DNA of 64,000 nt from Aquimarina acroporae (lineage in GTDB: Bacteria; Bacteroidota; Bacteroidia; Flavobacteriales; Flavobacteriaceae), in assembly GCF_023195925.1 (NCBI RefSeq), contig NZ_JALPRE010000007.1:496001-560000 (forward strand), read 5' to 3'. The notes below the pieces were generated by a model. The model ran no database searches, was not told the origin of the DNA, and saw only the letters and a program-made list of their open reading frames with translations. A program made the translations under genes and the position numbers. Below are positions 1 through 8,218 of the stretch, in pieces. Each line of letters opens with the position of its first letter. Position 1 is the stretch's first letter.

Positions 1-107
1 GAGCTATAAAATTTATTCATGCATCTACTTCTCGTGGAGTAATTGTATCGAGTTTAAATGAAACCTACTGGAACAAGGCCTTTACTAGCGCAAGAAGGGT
101 TCTTTAA
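1..107 (+). CDS. C-terminal fragment of an NlpC/P60 family cell-wall hydrolase (5' end outside window)
   Basis: The window opens inside a reading frame that ends at a TAA at 105-107. The 34 visible residues include [16 protein letters not shown] and [15 protein letters not shown], which closely resemble the end of NlpC/P60 peptidases of the Spr/MepS type (the E. coli protein ends with a similar FVHASTS...YW...ARRVL). The His of FIHAS would be the catalytic His of the Cys-His-His triad; the Cys lies upstream of the window. Such enzymes cut peptidoglycan peptide cross-links. Confidence is good for the family because the match is motif-dense, but only the tail can be seen. The gene lies 116 bases before comEC on the same strand. 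Confidence 0.75.
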   Translation, partial: AIKFIHASTSRGVIVSSLNETYWNKAFTSARRVL

Positions 108-223
108 AAACACACATTAAGCGTCACAATTTATTACATCAAGCTTTTACGAAAAACTGAGTTTTAAAAAATGAAACTGTGATCTACTATAATTGCATAG
201 TTCACCTATGTAAAACTTAAATA

Positions 224-2278
224 GTGGCTCAAACAAAGTTTATCAACGTACCTTTTATCATTATTACCCTTTGCACGGTTATAGGTATTTGCATTAGCGA
301 CTATTTTCTGGTAGATCGATATGCGCTTTTAGGAGGTTTACTGTGTTCAATTTGTGTTCTTGGTTTTTTTCTAAGGCGTGCAAACCAAATATTTAATAAA
401 AGCATTGGGTTTACGATAAGTATGATTATAGTATTCCTATTATTTGGAGTTACTCTTACTAAGGTACATGATCCTACCTTAAGACCATCTCATTATTCGA
501 ATATCATCACGATAGAAAAACTAGATCAAAAACCTGTTCTCCTGCATTTTAGTATTCAAAAAAGATTAAAACCAACATCATACTATCAAAAATATATCGT
601 TTCAATACATCATGTTGAAGAAAATAGTGTTTTTGGAAAGTTGTTACTACAAATTCCAAAAGATAGTGTTCAAAAGATATTTACCATAGGTGATGTATAC
701 ACCTCCAAAGCAGTGATAAAACCAATTCCCAAACCTATGAACCTTGATCAATTTGATTATGCGCTCCACCTAAAACGGGAATATGTCTATCACAAAATTA
801 CTACTCCTGCCTCTACACTCATTCATTATCAGAAATCAATACCATCTATCTATCGCATTTCCGATCAATTCAGGCAGCTAATAAACTCAAAACTCTCTCG
901 ATATACTTTTACTCAAAAACAGCTTGCAGTTATGAATGCATTGCTTCTGGGTCAAAAACAGGATATAGATTCAGATACCTTTGCTCAATATAGAGATGCT
1001 GGAGCAATACACATTTTGGCAGTTTCGGGGTTACATGTGGGTATTATCTTACACATCATCAATCTTATTCTAAAACCACTCACAAACCTTGGAAAATTAG
1101 GAAAAACGATAAAGTTGACTCTATCTATTACACTACTGTGGGGGTTCGCTATAGTTGCGGGATTATCACCATCGGTTCTAAGAGCAGTGACTATGTTTTC
1201 TTTTCTTGCCATAGGCTTACAAATTGGAACTCGAAGTAGCATCTATAACTCATTATTTACTTCTATGTTCATTTTGCTCTGCTTTCAACCTTTACTAGTC
1301 TTTTCTGTTGGATTTCAGCTTAGCTACCTTGCTGTTTTTGCTATTGTTTGGATGCAACCTATTCTAGTTACCATGTATTCTCCCAAATATTATATAGCCC
1401 ATAAAATTTGGGAAACATTTACTGTGACTTTAACTGCTCAACTGGGATTACTACCTCTTACTTTGTTTTATTTTCATCAATTTCCTTTACTCTTTTTTAT
1501 TTCTAACCTTATCATCATTCCTTTTTTAGGAGTAATATTAGGGTTTGGAATACTTGTAATTACCCTTGTCGGTATAGATATGTTACCAGGTTTTATTGCG
1601 ATTATTTTTGGCTATGCAATAGACTTTATAAATACTGTGGTGGCTTGGGTAGCTGCAAAAGATAAATTTTTTATTACCGAAATTCCATTTTCTTTGAATA
1701 TGCTAATCCTCTCTTACGTTTTGCTTATTATACTAGTAATTACATTTCAAAAGTTCACACGAAAAAGACTCTACGCCTTAATCGCTAGTATCATCACTAT
1801 TATAAGTGTCATGATATATGAACAACAAAGCACTTATAACAATGAAGAATTTGTAATCTATCACAACCATAGAAACACGACCTTAAGCATACTGAAGCAT
1901 CAAAAATTAAAAGTGTATAGCACCACCGATTTAGCTAAAAAAACGCAATCTTTTCTATTTAGTAATTATAAAATGCAACATCATGCAAAGTTAATTGGCA
2001 TAGAGCGATTGGGCACAATTTATAACTATAAAGGAAAGACAATACTTATTTTAGACAGTACTACATATAAAGTAGATTCAACTGGTGTAGACATCTTGTT
2101 ATTATCAAACTCTCCTAAAGTGCATTTGGAAAGAGTCATTAAGGATTTAAAACCAAATCAAATTATAGCTGACGGTAGTAATTACAAGACTTTCTTAAAT
2201 AGATGGGAAATAAGTTGTAAGAAACAAAAAATCCCTTTTCATCGCACAGACAAAAAGGGAGCATTTATATTAAGATAA
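224..2278 (+). CDS. comEC: ComEC/Rec2-family DNA uptake membrane protein
   Basis: A 684-residue polytopic membrane protein. Residues 1-85 hold several transmembrane segments, about 100-215 is the soluble DUF4131-like domain, and about 225-520 is the Competence domain with the characteristic stretch HILAVSGLHVG near residue 265. In transformable bacteria ComEC forms the inner-membrane channel for single-stranded DNA. The C-terminal part (about 535-684) is where other ComEC proteins carry a metallo-beta-lactamase-like domain; I find no HxHxDH zinc motif, so it is short or degenerate here. The start is a GTG: an in-frame TAA at 218-220 immediately precedes it, so no longer version exists. It ends 6 bases from a convergent gene. 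Confidence 0.9.
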   Translation: MAQTKFINVPFIIITLCTVIGICISDYFLVDRYALLGGLLCSICVLGFFLRRANQIFNKSIGFTISMIIVFLLFGVTLTKVHDPTLRPSHYSNIITIEKLDQKPVLLHFSIQKRLKPTSYYQKYIVSIHHVEENSVFGKLLLQIPKDSVQKIFTIGDVYTSKAVIKPIPKPMNLDQFDYALHLKREYVYHKITTPASTLIHYQKSIPSIYRISDQFRQLINSKLSRYTFTQKQLAVMNALLLGQKQDIDSDTFAQYRDAGAIHILAVSGLHVGIILHIINLILKPLTNLGKLGKTIKLTLSITLLWGFAIVAGLSPSVLRAVTMFSFLAIGLQIGTRSSIYNSLFTSMFILLCFQPLLVFSVGFQLSYLAVFAIVWMQPILVTMYSPKYYIAHKIWETFTVTLTAQLGLLPLTLFYFHQFPLLFFISNLIIIPFLGVILGFGILVITLVGIDMLPGFIAIIFGYAIDFINTVVAWVAAKDKFFITEIPFSLNMLILSYVLLIILVITFQKFTRKRLYALIASIITIISVMIYEQQSTYNNEEFVIYHNHRNTTLSILKHQKLKVYSTTDLAKKTQSFLFSNYKMQHHAKLIGIERLGTIYNYKGKTILILDSTTYKVDSTGVDILLLSNSPKVHLERVIKDLKPNQIIADGSNYKTFLNRWEISCKKQKIPFHRTDKKGAFILR

Positions 2279-2284
2279 TTATCT

Positions 2285-3574
2285 TTATAACATCACCAAA
2301 GATTCCTGTATAAAGGAATTTTCCTTTTCTGGAAGTGGATTTTCTAAGATATCCTGAATCATTTTATAAATCTCAGGAATACAATTTCTAGCCATTTTAT
2401 TTGGACTATTAAAGAGTACACAAATACCGAGATCATCATGAGGAAACAAAGCGATCTCACTTCTGAAATTATTCACTGTACCTCCGTGATGTATCACTTT
2501 GTAAGGCACTTGTGTTTTATTATCTACAAAATTATGCACTCGCCATCCTAAAGCATAATGAGAACTTTCATATCCCTTCCATCTCTGATAATAATTTCTT
2601 CTACCACCAACTTGAATTTTAGGACTAAATACTTCCTGCATAAACTTTGGCATTAAGACTTCTGGGTTATTCCCAAGTAAAAACTTCATCCACTTACCCA
2701 TATCTACCACGCTAGCATTAATTCCTCCAGCTGCAACAGCACTATAATATTTTTTATTGTATTTCACCGGTCTCCAACCTCTTCGAATAGGACGGTGCGG
2801 TTGAGCAACATTACCAGATTTTTCTAGCTCTTCATAACTCGCAGAAGCAGTTTCCATATTTAGCGGATCAAAGATTTTATCCTGAATTATGTCTTTAAGC
2901 GGTTTTCCATGAATACGCTCCATAATTTCTCCACTTAATGCAAAAACGGCATTTTGGTAATTGTAAATACTACCAGGCTTTTGAAGAGGTAGCACTTGGT
3001 TAAAACGGCCTGCAATTGTTTCAAGAGGCATACCACTTTCAACCAAATTGGTAAAACTGTGATATGGCAGTCCTGAAGTATGAGATAGTATGTGAGATAA
3101 CGTTACTTCGTTTGTTTGTTTTTTACTAGCAAGTCTAAAATTTGGAATATGATCTATAACTCTATCTTTCCAACTAATCAGTCCTTGCTGCACATGGATT
3201 CCTGCTAATATACCTGCAAATCCTTTGGATACAGAACCTATACGAAATACAGTTTCTTTATCAACCTTATTTTTAAGTCTGCTATTTTTACTTCCAAAAC
3301 CATCTGCATAAATAATAGAATCACATTTTACGATGGCTACAGAAGCTCCTACGATTTGATTCTTTCGTACAGCATTATTAAAATACGCTTGAATAGAATC
3401 CATTAAACGTTCTTTAAACGAATCTGGAACATAGAAATCTTCTATAGGTGAAGGCTGGGGTAATAAAACCGCTTGAGGTTGTTCGGGCAATTCTGGTTGT
3501 TTCGCTGAAATACAAATCAGAAACAAAACAACTAAAAGCAAAGTGGGGGTAGCAATTGCTATGAGTTTTTTCAT
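2285..3574 (-). CDS. Secreted class-C beta-lactamase-like serine hydrolase
   Basis: A 429-residue protein with an N-terminal hydrophobic segment (about residues 4-23) that acts as a signal peptide or membrane anchor. It carries the three class C beta-lactamase/penicillin-binding landmarks in order: SxxK as S114-V-S-K117, YxN as Y206-Q-N208, and HxG as H363-G-G365. Proteins of this kind act as esterases, D-aminopeptidases or D,D-peptidases in the periplasm, and a true beta-lactamase role cannot be read from sequence. The Pro-rich stretch at about 27-43 looks like a linker between anchor and catalytic domain. It is monocistronic, with a good -7 promoter element at 3611-3618. Confidence 0.88.
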   Translation of the reverse strand: MKKLIAIATPTLLLVVLFLICISAKQPELPEQPQAVLLPQPSPIEDFYVPDSFKERLMDSIQAYFNNAVRKNQIVGASVAIVKCDSIIYADGFGSKNSRLKNKVDKETVFRIGSVSKGFAGILAGIHVQQGLISWKDRVIDHIPNFRLASKKQTNEVTLSHILSHTSGLPYHSFTNLVESGMPLETIAGRFNQVLPLQKPGSIYNYQNAVFALSGEIMERIHGKPLKDIIQDKIFDPLNMETASASYEELEKSGNVAQPHRPIRRGWRPVKYNKKYYSAVAAGGINASVVDMGKWMKFLLGNNPEVLMPKFMQEVFSPKIQVGGRRNYYQRWKGYESSHYALGWRVHNFVDNKTQVPYKVIHHGGTVNNFRSEIALFPHDDLGICVLFNSPNKMARNCIPEIYKMIQDILENPLPEKENSFIQESLVML

Positions 3575-3610
3575 AAGTAGGTTTGTGCTCGTAAAGTTTT
3601 AAAAATATCG

Positions 3611-3618
3611 ACAAAAGT
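3611..3618 (-). promoter_or_regulatory. Candidate -7 element for the serine hydrolase gene
   Basis: Read on the minus strand this is TACTTTTG, matching the Bacteroidota -7 consensus TAnnTTTG. It lies 37 bases before the start codon of the gene at 2285-3574. I see no well-spaced TTG at -33, so support comes from the -7 element and its position only. Confidence 0.5.
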
Positions 3619-3826
3619 AACAAAAAATCCTTTGAAATGCATTTTTTAACACTTTTTTTCGCACTACGAGGTATTTAGGTTCACGTATTGGGTAACGAAA
3701 ACATCACTAAATAATTGTATTTCAGGAAAGAAAATGGAAAATTCCTACAAAATTAAAACTTGTTACATACTTATTACAATCAATACAAAAACAGACAGCA
3801 AACTATTAACCTACATGAATCGAAAA

Positions 3827-4489
3827 CTAATAAGTAAATTCTAAATAGTTTTGATTGTTATTCTTTGCAAAAACCAAAGGGCAATTTGTTTTAGAATATG
3901 AACCCGAAAAGGACTTAGATTTGGTATGAGTGCGCTCTACGATATTGTTTTTAGAGAAAACAGCAGCGGGTTTGAACTTAACAAAATTTGCGATGGGTCT
4001 TAAAACTCTTAGAGGATTAGGTTTGTTATCATACTTATATTGTCTTTTCTTAGTACCTCGCTTGCCTTTGTATATTGTTTCAACAATATTCCCTTTTTGC
4101 CAGGTAAACCTCTTTCGGTTTAACTCATTTCCATCTTTATCTCTAATCACTATTGCAGAAAGTTTACCTTGCTCATTGTATTTATATCGAAAAGTTCTCG
4201 AAAGACCATCTTCATCATATTCTTCGATTACCCCTTTCTTAACGGTATACCATTCTTCAAGCTCTCCGGCATCATAAACCTCATACTTTGCTACTTTCCC
4301 GTTTTGGTTATACTCAAGTTTTACAACATAATCATTGTTATCACTAACCTTAACCAGCTGGTTTGAAGTATTATATTCAAGAGTACAAGTATAGTTTTTA
4401 CTTTCTATTTTGGTTGGCAAACAAGCCTTTTGGCCATTAGCTATTACAGGTATAATTATTACCAAAATCAAGGGTATTATTTTCTTCAT
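3827..4489 (-). CDS. Secreted protein with YD-repeat-like strands, function unknown
   Basis: A 220-residue protein with a clear signal peptide (MKKIIPLILVIIIPVIANGQ, cleavage after about residue 20). The body from about residue 30 to 160 is built of short units such as YNTSNQLVKV, YNQNGKVAKYEV, YNEQGKLSAIVI and KDGNELNRKRFTW, which resemble the beta-strand repeats of RHS/YD-repeat and MORN-like wall proteins (tyrosine, Asn-Gly turn, hydrophobic strand). It has no toxin-like tail and is far too short for a real RHS protein. It is probably a periplasmic or outer-membrane-associated protein. The C-terminal about 60 residues are basic and Ser/Asn-rich. I do not recognise a function. Confidence 0.7.
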   Translation of the reverse strand: MKKIIPLILVIIIPVIANGQKACLPTKIESKNYTCTLEYNTSNQLVKVSDNNDYVVKLEYNQNGKVAKYEVYDAGELEEWYTVKKGVIEEYDEDGLSRTFRYKYNEQGKLSAIVIRDKDGNELNRKRFTWQKGNIVETIYKGKRGTKKRQYKYDNKPNPLRVLRPIANFVKFKPAAVFSKNNIVERTHTKSKSFSGSYSKTNCPLVFAKNNNQNYLEFTY

Positions 4490-4576
4490 ATCACTAAAAT
4501 TAGGTTGCTAATTTTATCTTAAAAGATAAAATTTCTAATAAACTTAAACAAATTTGTGTGAATACGAGAAGCCCTG

Positions 4577-5116
4577 CTAGTTTGTAAAAGTTCCAACAAA
4601 AGATTTTTCATACTTTTTCCAAGCGTCTGCACTTGTAAGCTTTTTATAATCGTTTTGGTGGATCATTTTTAGATATATTTCTAATTGTTGCGGAGTTTTA
4701 AATCCCATAACCGGAGCAATAAGACCTCCGTTTTCATCAAAGAACACTATGCTGGGATAACCAGAAATCTTTAGGGCATTTGCAAAGAAGTGCTGACTAT
4801 TTCTCCCTTTACGGCTAGGATTATGGTTAGGGTTGGTATAGGTAAAATTATTGTAACGCACTTCTTCTGTTCCTTCTGCATTGAATTTCACAGCATAGAA
4901 GTTTTTATTTACATATTCTACAACATCTTTATTATGAAATGTTCTTTTGTCGAGTAATTTACAAGGCCCACACCAATCGGTGTACACATCCATAAATATT
5001 TTTTTGGGTTCTTCTTTTTGCGCTTCTAAAGCTTCATTAAAAGACATCCAATTGATCTCTTGCGCTTGTGTAGTAAGGCATAGCAATACAGTAAAAACTA
5101 AAAGCAGGTTCTTCAT
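4577..5116 (-). CDS. Periplasmic thioredoxin-fold protein
   Basis: A 179-residue protein with a signal peptide (MKNLLLVFTVLLCLTTQAQ) and a thioredoxin-type active site WCGPC at residues 48-52 (C49, C52), preceded by DVYTDWCGPC and followed by the ISGYPSIVFFDENG stretch that carries the cis-Pro region. This layout fits the Bacteroidota thioredoxin_7/DsbD-gamma-like proteins, which reduce or isomerise disulfides outside the cytoplasm. It lies 97 bases downstream of the POT transporter at 5214-6770 on the same strand and may be read through from it. No partner thiol enzyme is adjacent. Confidence 0.88.
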   Translation of the reverse strand: MKNLLLVFTVLLCLTTQAQEINWMSFNEALEAQKEEPKKIFMDVYTDWCGPCKLLDKRTFHNKDVVEYVNKNFYAVKFNAEGTEEVRYNNFTYTNPNHNPSRKGRNSQHFFANALKISGYPSIVFFDENGGLIAPVMGFKTPQQLEIYLKMIHQNDYKKLTSADAWKKYEKSFVGTFTN

Positions 5117-5213
5117 TGTTATCGTTTTTTCAATTTGTCGGAAACAAAAAATGTTCCTTATGTAAAAACTTCACGCGTCTTTGGGAAACGCGAGAAGTTA
5201 TATATTATTTTAA

Positions 5214-6770
5214 TTAATGCACTCCATGCATCATTTTCTTCATCTTAGGAGTAAGTAAAATTAAAATTACTCCCACAGCAGCTGGAATTATCGTAAAAAT
5301 AAGAAAGAATACCGACATAGAGTACTTCTCTACAATTACGTCGATATAACTCCCGGCAAATCCTGCCAATTTATTTCCTATTGCAATAGCCAAATACCAT
5401 ACTCCAAACATTAGACCAATTTTTTTGGCTGGAACCAATTTGGAAACATAAGACAATCCTACTGGAGATAAACAAAGTTCTCCCATGGTATGTAACAAAT
5501 ATGCTACGACTAACCATATAAGACTTACTGAGGCTGTTTTGGCACCTTGAGGAATCGTTGCCGAGCCCCATGCTAACATTCCGAATCCAATACCTAACAA
5601 AATCAGCCCCAATCCGAACTTAACCGTTGCAGAAGGATTGTATTTACTCTCCCAAATTTTAGAAAATAACGGAGCCAGGGTGATAATGAATAAAGAATTT
5701 AATATCAAAAACCAAGAAGCTGGTATTTCTGGCGTGTCTTGCGGTAGATAAATGTATAATTTCCATATAGCAATACCCCAAATACTCAAAAAGCTTATTC
5801 CTAGTACAATATTCGATACTGAAATCTTTTTAAATGTTTGCTGAAATAGTTTAAATAGTACCCAGGTAATAATACCCAGAGGCACGACTGTTATTAAAGT
5901 ATCTACTACTTTAAAAATGAATGCAGAGTTCCCACTAAGCACTCGTTGCGTGAATTTATTTGCAAAAATGGTCATCGAACCACTAGCTTGCTCGAACGCT
6001 GCCCAAAAGAAAACTACAAAAAATGCTAAAACTCCTACTACAATGTATCGATCTCTTTGTACATGAGCAGGCACTTTTTCTTCTTCCTGTTCTTCTTCGG
6101 TAGATACTATAGCATCTGATACATCTATTTTTTTAGAGGGTTGCAGTCCGATTTTCCCAAAAATACTTCTGGCAAACCAGAACTGTAACATTCCCAACAT
6201 CATAAAAATACCGGCCAGACCAAATCCCCAGGCCCAACTCAAATTCTCTCCAAGGAAACCACAAAGTAATACTCCAATAAAACCACCAGAATTCACTCCC
6301 ATATAGAAAATGGTAAATGCACCATCTTTTCGTTCTGGAAACTTATCATAAAGACCACTAATAATTGAAGTAATATTAGGTTTAAACAACCCATTTCCTA
6401 TGATTAGAAGACCTACGCCTATATAAAGTGTTGTTTCTGTATCGAGAGCCATTGAGGCATGACCCAATGTCATAACCAATGCTCCCAAAGCAATCGCTTT
6501 CTGATACCCCATAAACTTATCGGCGATCCACCCACCAATAACAGGAGTAACATATACCAAAGAGGTATAGGTCCCGAGAAGACCCAACGCTTTTTCATTA
6601 GACCATTCCCAACCTCCATCGGCAAATGAAGAAGTTAGAAACAAAACAAAAATTGCACGCATTCCGTAGTACGAAAAGCGCTCCCACATTTCTGTAAAAA
6701 ATAACACGAACAGTGCGGGTTTATGCCCCAGAAGACTGAATGAATTCGTTTCGGATGTTGTCATGCTCAT
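5214..6770 (-). CDS. POT-family proton-coupled oligopeptide transporter (first paralogue)
   Basis: A 518-residue major-facilitator protein of the POT/PTR2 family, which imports di- and tripeptides with protons. The N-terminal helix holds the proton-coupling ExxER motif E27-M-W-E30-R31 followed by FSYYGMRA; further family marks are GGWIADKFMG and the PTR2 signature around FTIFYMGVNSGG. There are about 12-14 membrane helices, with a charged loop (about residues 215-240, rich in Glu) between the halves. It is the last of three peptide-use genes on this strand, 14 bases after its paralogue, so the two are almost certainly co-transcribed. Two possible Met starts lie 6 bases apart. Confidence 0.93.
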   Translation of the reverse strand: MSMTTSETNSFSLLGHKPALFVLFFTEMWERFSYYGMRAIFVLFLTSSFADGGWEWSNEKALGLLGTYTSLVYVTPVIGGWIADKFMGYQKAIALGALVMTLGHASMALDTETTLYIGVGLLIIGNGLFKPNITSIISGLYDKFPERKDGAFTIFYMGVNSGGFIGVLLCGFLGENLSWAWGFGLAGIFMMLGMLQFWFARSIFGKIGLQPSKKIDVSDAIVSTEEEQEEEKVPAHVQRDRYIVVGVLAFFVVFFWAAFEQASGSMTIFANKFTQRVLSGNSAFIFKVVDTLITVVPLGIITWVLFKLFQQTFKKISVSNIVLGISFLSIWGIAIWKLYIYLPQDTPEIPASWFLILNSLFIITLAPLFSKIWESKYNPSATVKFGLGLILLGIGFGMLAWGSATIPQGAKTASVSLIWLVVAYLLHTMGELCLSPVGLSYVSKLVPAKKIGLMFGVWYLAIAIGNKLAGFAGSYIDVIVEKYSMSVFFLIFTIIPAAVGVILILLTPKMKKMMHGVH

Positions 6771-6784
6771 AAACTATTTACCGA

Positions 6785-8179
6785 TTATTCTGCAGTATCT
6801 GCCAATTCGAAACCTTCTGCCTCTTCGTGAATTGTTCCTTCTTTATCTTCTACTCCATGAGTGAGTAATTCTAATTTCTTTCTAAAAATCATTACAAGTA
6901 AACCAAACACAACACAGAACACTGCTATACCGGTAAAAATTTTAAATTCTCCTTGACTTTCAGCCCACTCTCCTAGTAATCCAGCCAATTTGTTTCCAAA
7001 TCCTGTCATAGCAAAATATACACCCATCATCAATGCTGCGTATTTAACTGGAGCTAATTTTGTAATAAATGAAAGTGCAACCGGAGAGATACAAAGTTCT
7101 CCGATAGTATGAAATAAATATGCCAATACTAACCAGTACATTGCAGACGATCCTTCGGCTTCAAACTCCATTGAAGCAGCCGTCATGAAAAAGAATCCGG
7201 TACCCATAACTATTAATCCGATGATCATCTTAAATAAAGAACTGGATACTTTTCCTTTTAGTTTTCTGTTGGCCCAATACAAAGCAACAGAAGTACCTAA
7301 AAAGATTATAAACATAGCATTTAGAGACTGGAACCAAGAGGCAGGAACTTCCCATCCCATTAGCATTCTATTCGTTTTTTCTTTTGCATAAATATTCATC
7401 AATCCTCCTGCTTGTTCAAAAGCTCCCCAAAAAACAATCACTAATAAAAACGAAATTAATAGAACGATAATTCTATCTTTCTCAATTTTGGTCAATGGTT
7501 TTTTCATTGCTTCTTTATCTTCTTCCTTTTCTGAAGCACCTAAGAAATTCCCTACTTCTTTTAAGTATTTCTGTCCCAAAAGATATTGCAATAATCCTAA
7601 AGCCATTCCTATCCCTGCTAATCCGAATCCATAGTGCCATCCGTGAACTTCTCCTACATAACCAACTATTAAACTTGAAAGGAATGCTCCTAAATTTATC
7701 CCAATATAAAAAATTGTAAATCCTTTATCTCTTCGTATATCACCTTGCTTATAAAGCCCTCCTACCATAGTAGAGATATTAGGTTTAAGCATACCCACTC
7801 CGGCAATGATTAGACCAAGACCAGAATACCAGGCCCACATTTCTTCAACTGCCAAAATACTGTGCCCAGCAACTAGTAGAAGACCTCCTACAAGAACAGA
7901 TTTCTTTTGACCCAGAAGTTTATCTGCAATCCATCCACCAGGAATAGATGCTACATACACTAACATGGTATACCAACCATATAATGCTAAAGCCTCACCC
8001 GATGACCAACCTAACCCTGGATTCTCATCTACAGTTTTTGTTGTAAGATATAATACAAAAAGAGCTCTCATTCCGTAATAAGAGAAACGCTCCCACATTT
8101 CTGTAAAAAATAATATGTATAACCCCACCGGATGTCCAAAAAGCTCTTTTTGATGAGCCGCTTTAACTGTATTTGCCAT
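6785..8179 (-). CDS. POT-family proton-coupled oligopeptide transporter (second paralogue)
   Basis: A 464-residue POT/PTR2 transporter with the same N-terminal E27-M-W-E30-R31 motif and FSYYGMRALF as its neighbour, plus GGWIADKLLG and the PTR2 signature FTIFYIGINLGAF. It differs from the paralogue in the loop between the halves and in a shorter second half, so the two probably differ in peptide preference. The acidic C-terminal tail (HEEAEGF...) is cytoplasmic. It follows the DPP-IV-type peptidase by 39 bases and precedes the other POT gene by 14 bases. The context suggests uptake of the dipeptides that the peptidase releases. Confidence 0.93.
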   Translation of the reverse strand: MANTVKAAHQKELFGHPVGLYILFFTEMWERFSYYGMRALFVLYLTTKTVDENPGLGWSSGEALALYGWYTMLVYVASIPGGWIADKLLGQKKSVLVGGLLLVAGHSILAVEEMWAWYSGLGLIIAGVGMLKPNISTMVGGLYKQGDIRRDKGFTIFYIGINLGAFLSSLIVGYVGEVHGWHYGFGLAGIGMALGLLQYLLGQKYLKEVGNFLGASEKEEDKEAMKKPLTKIEKDRIIVLLISFLLVIVFWGAFEQAGGLMNIYAKEKTNRMLMGWEVPASWFQSLNAMFIIFLGTSVALYWANRKLKGKVSSSLFKMIIGLIVMGTGFFFMTAASMEFEAEGSSAMYWLVLAYLFHTIGELCISPVALSFITKLAPVKYAALMMGVYFAMTGFGNKLAGLLGEWAESQGEFKIFTGIAVFCVVFGLLVMIFRKKLELLTHGVEDKEGTIHEEAEGFELADTAE

Positions 8180-8218
8180 TATATGTTAGTTTAATTTTAG
8201 TTTATTAGTTTGAATGAT

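Noticed and set aside
2285..3574. Acquired antibiotic-resistance beta-lactamase
   Set aside because: Motifs fit the broad class C/serine hydrolase family and the context is ordinary chromosome; no sign of mobility.
3930..4277. A 115-codon plus-strand frame opposite the YD-repeat-like gene
   Set aside because: Composition is that of an antisense shadow; the minus-strand frame has a clear signal peptide and repeats.
3827..4489. RHS toxin or polymorphic toxin
   Set aside because: Only a few YD-like strands, 220 residues, no shell and no C-terminal toxin domain or immunity gene.
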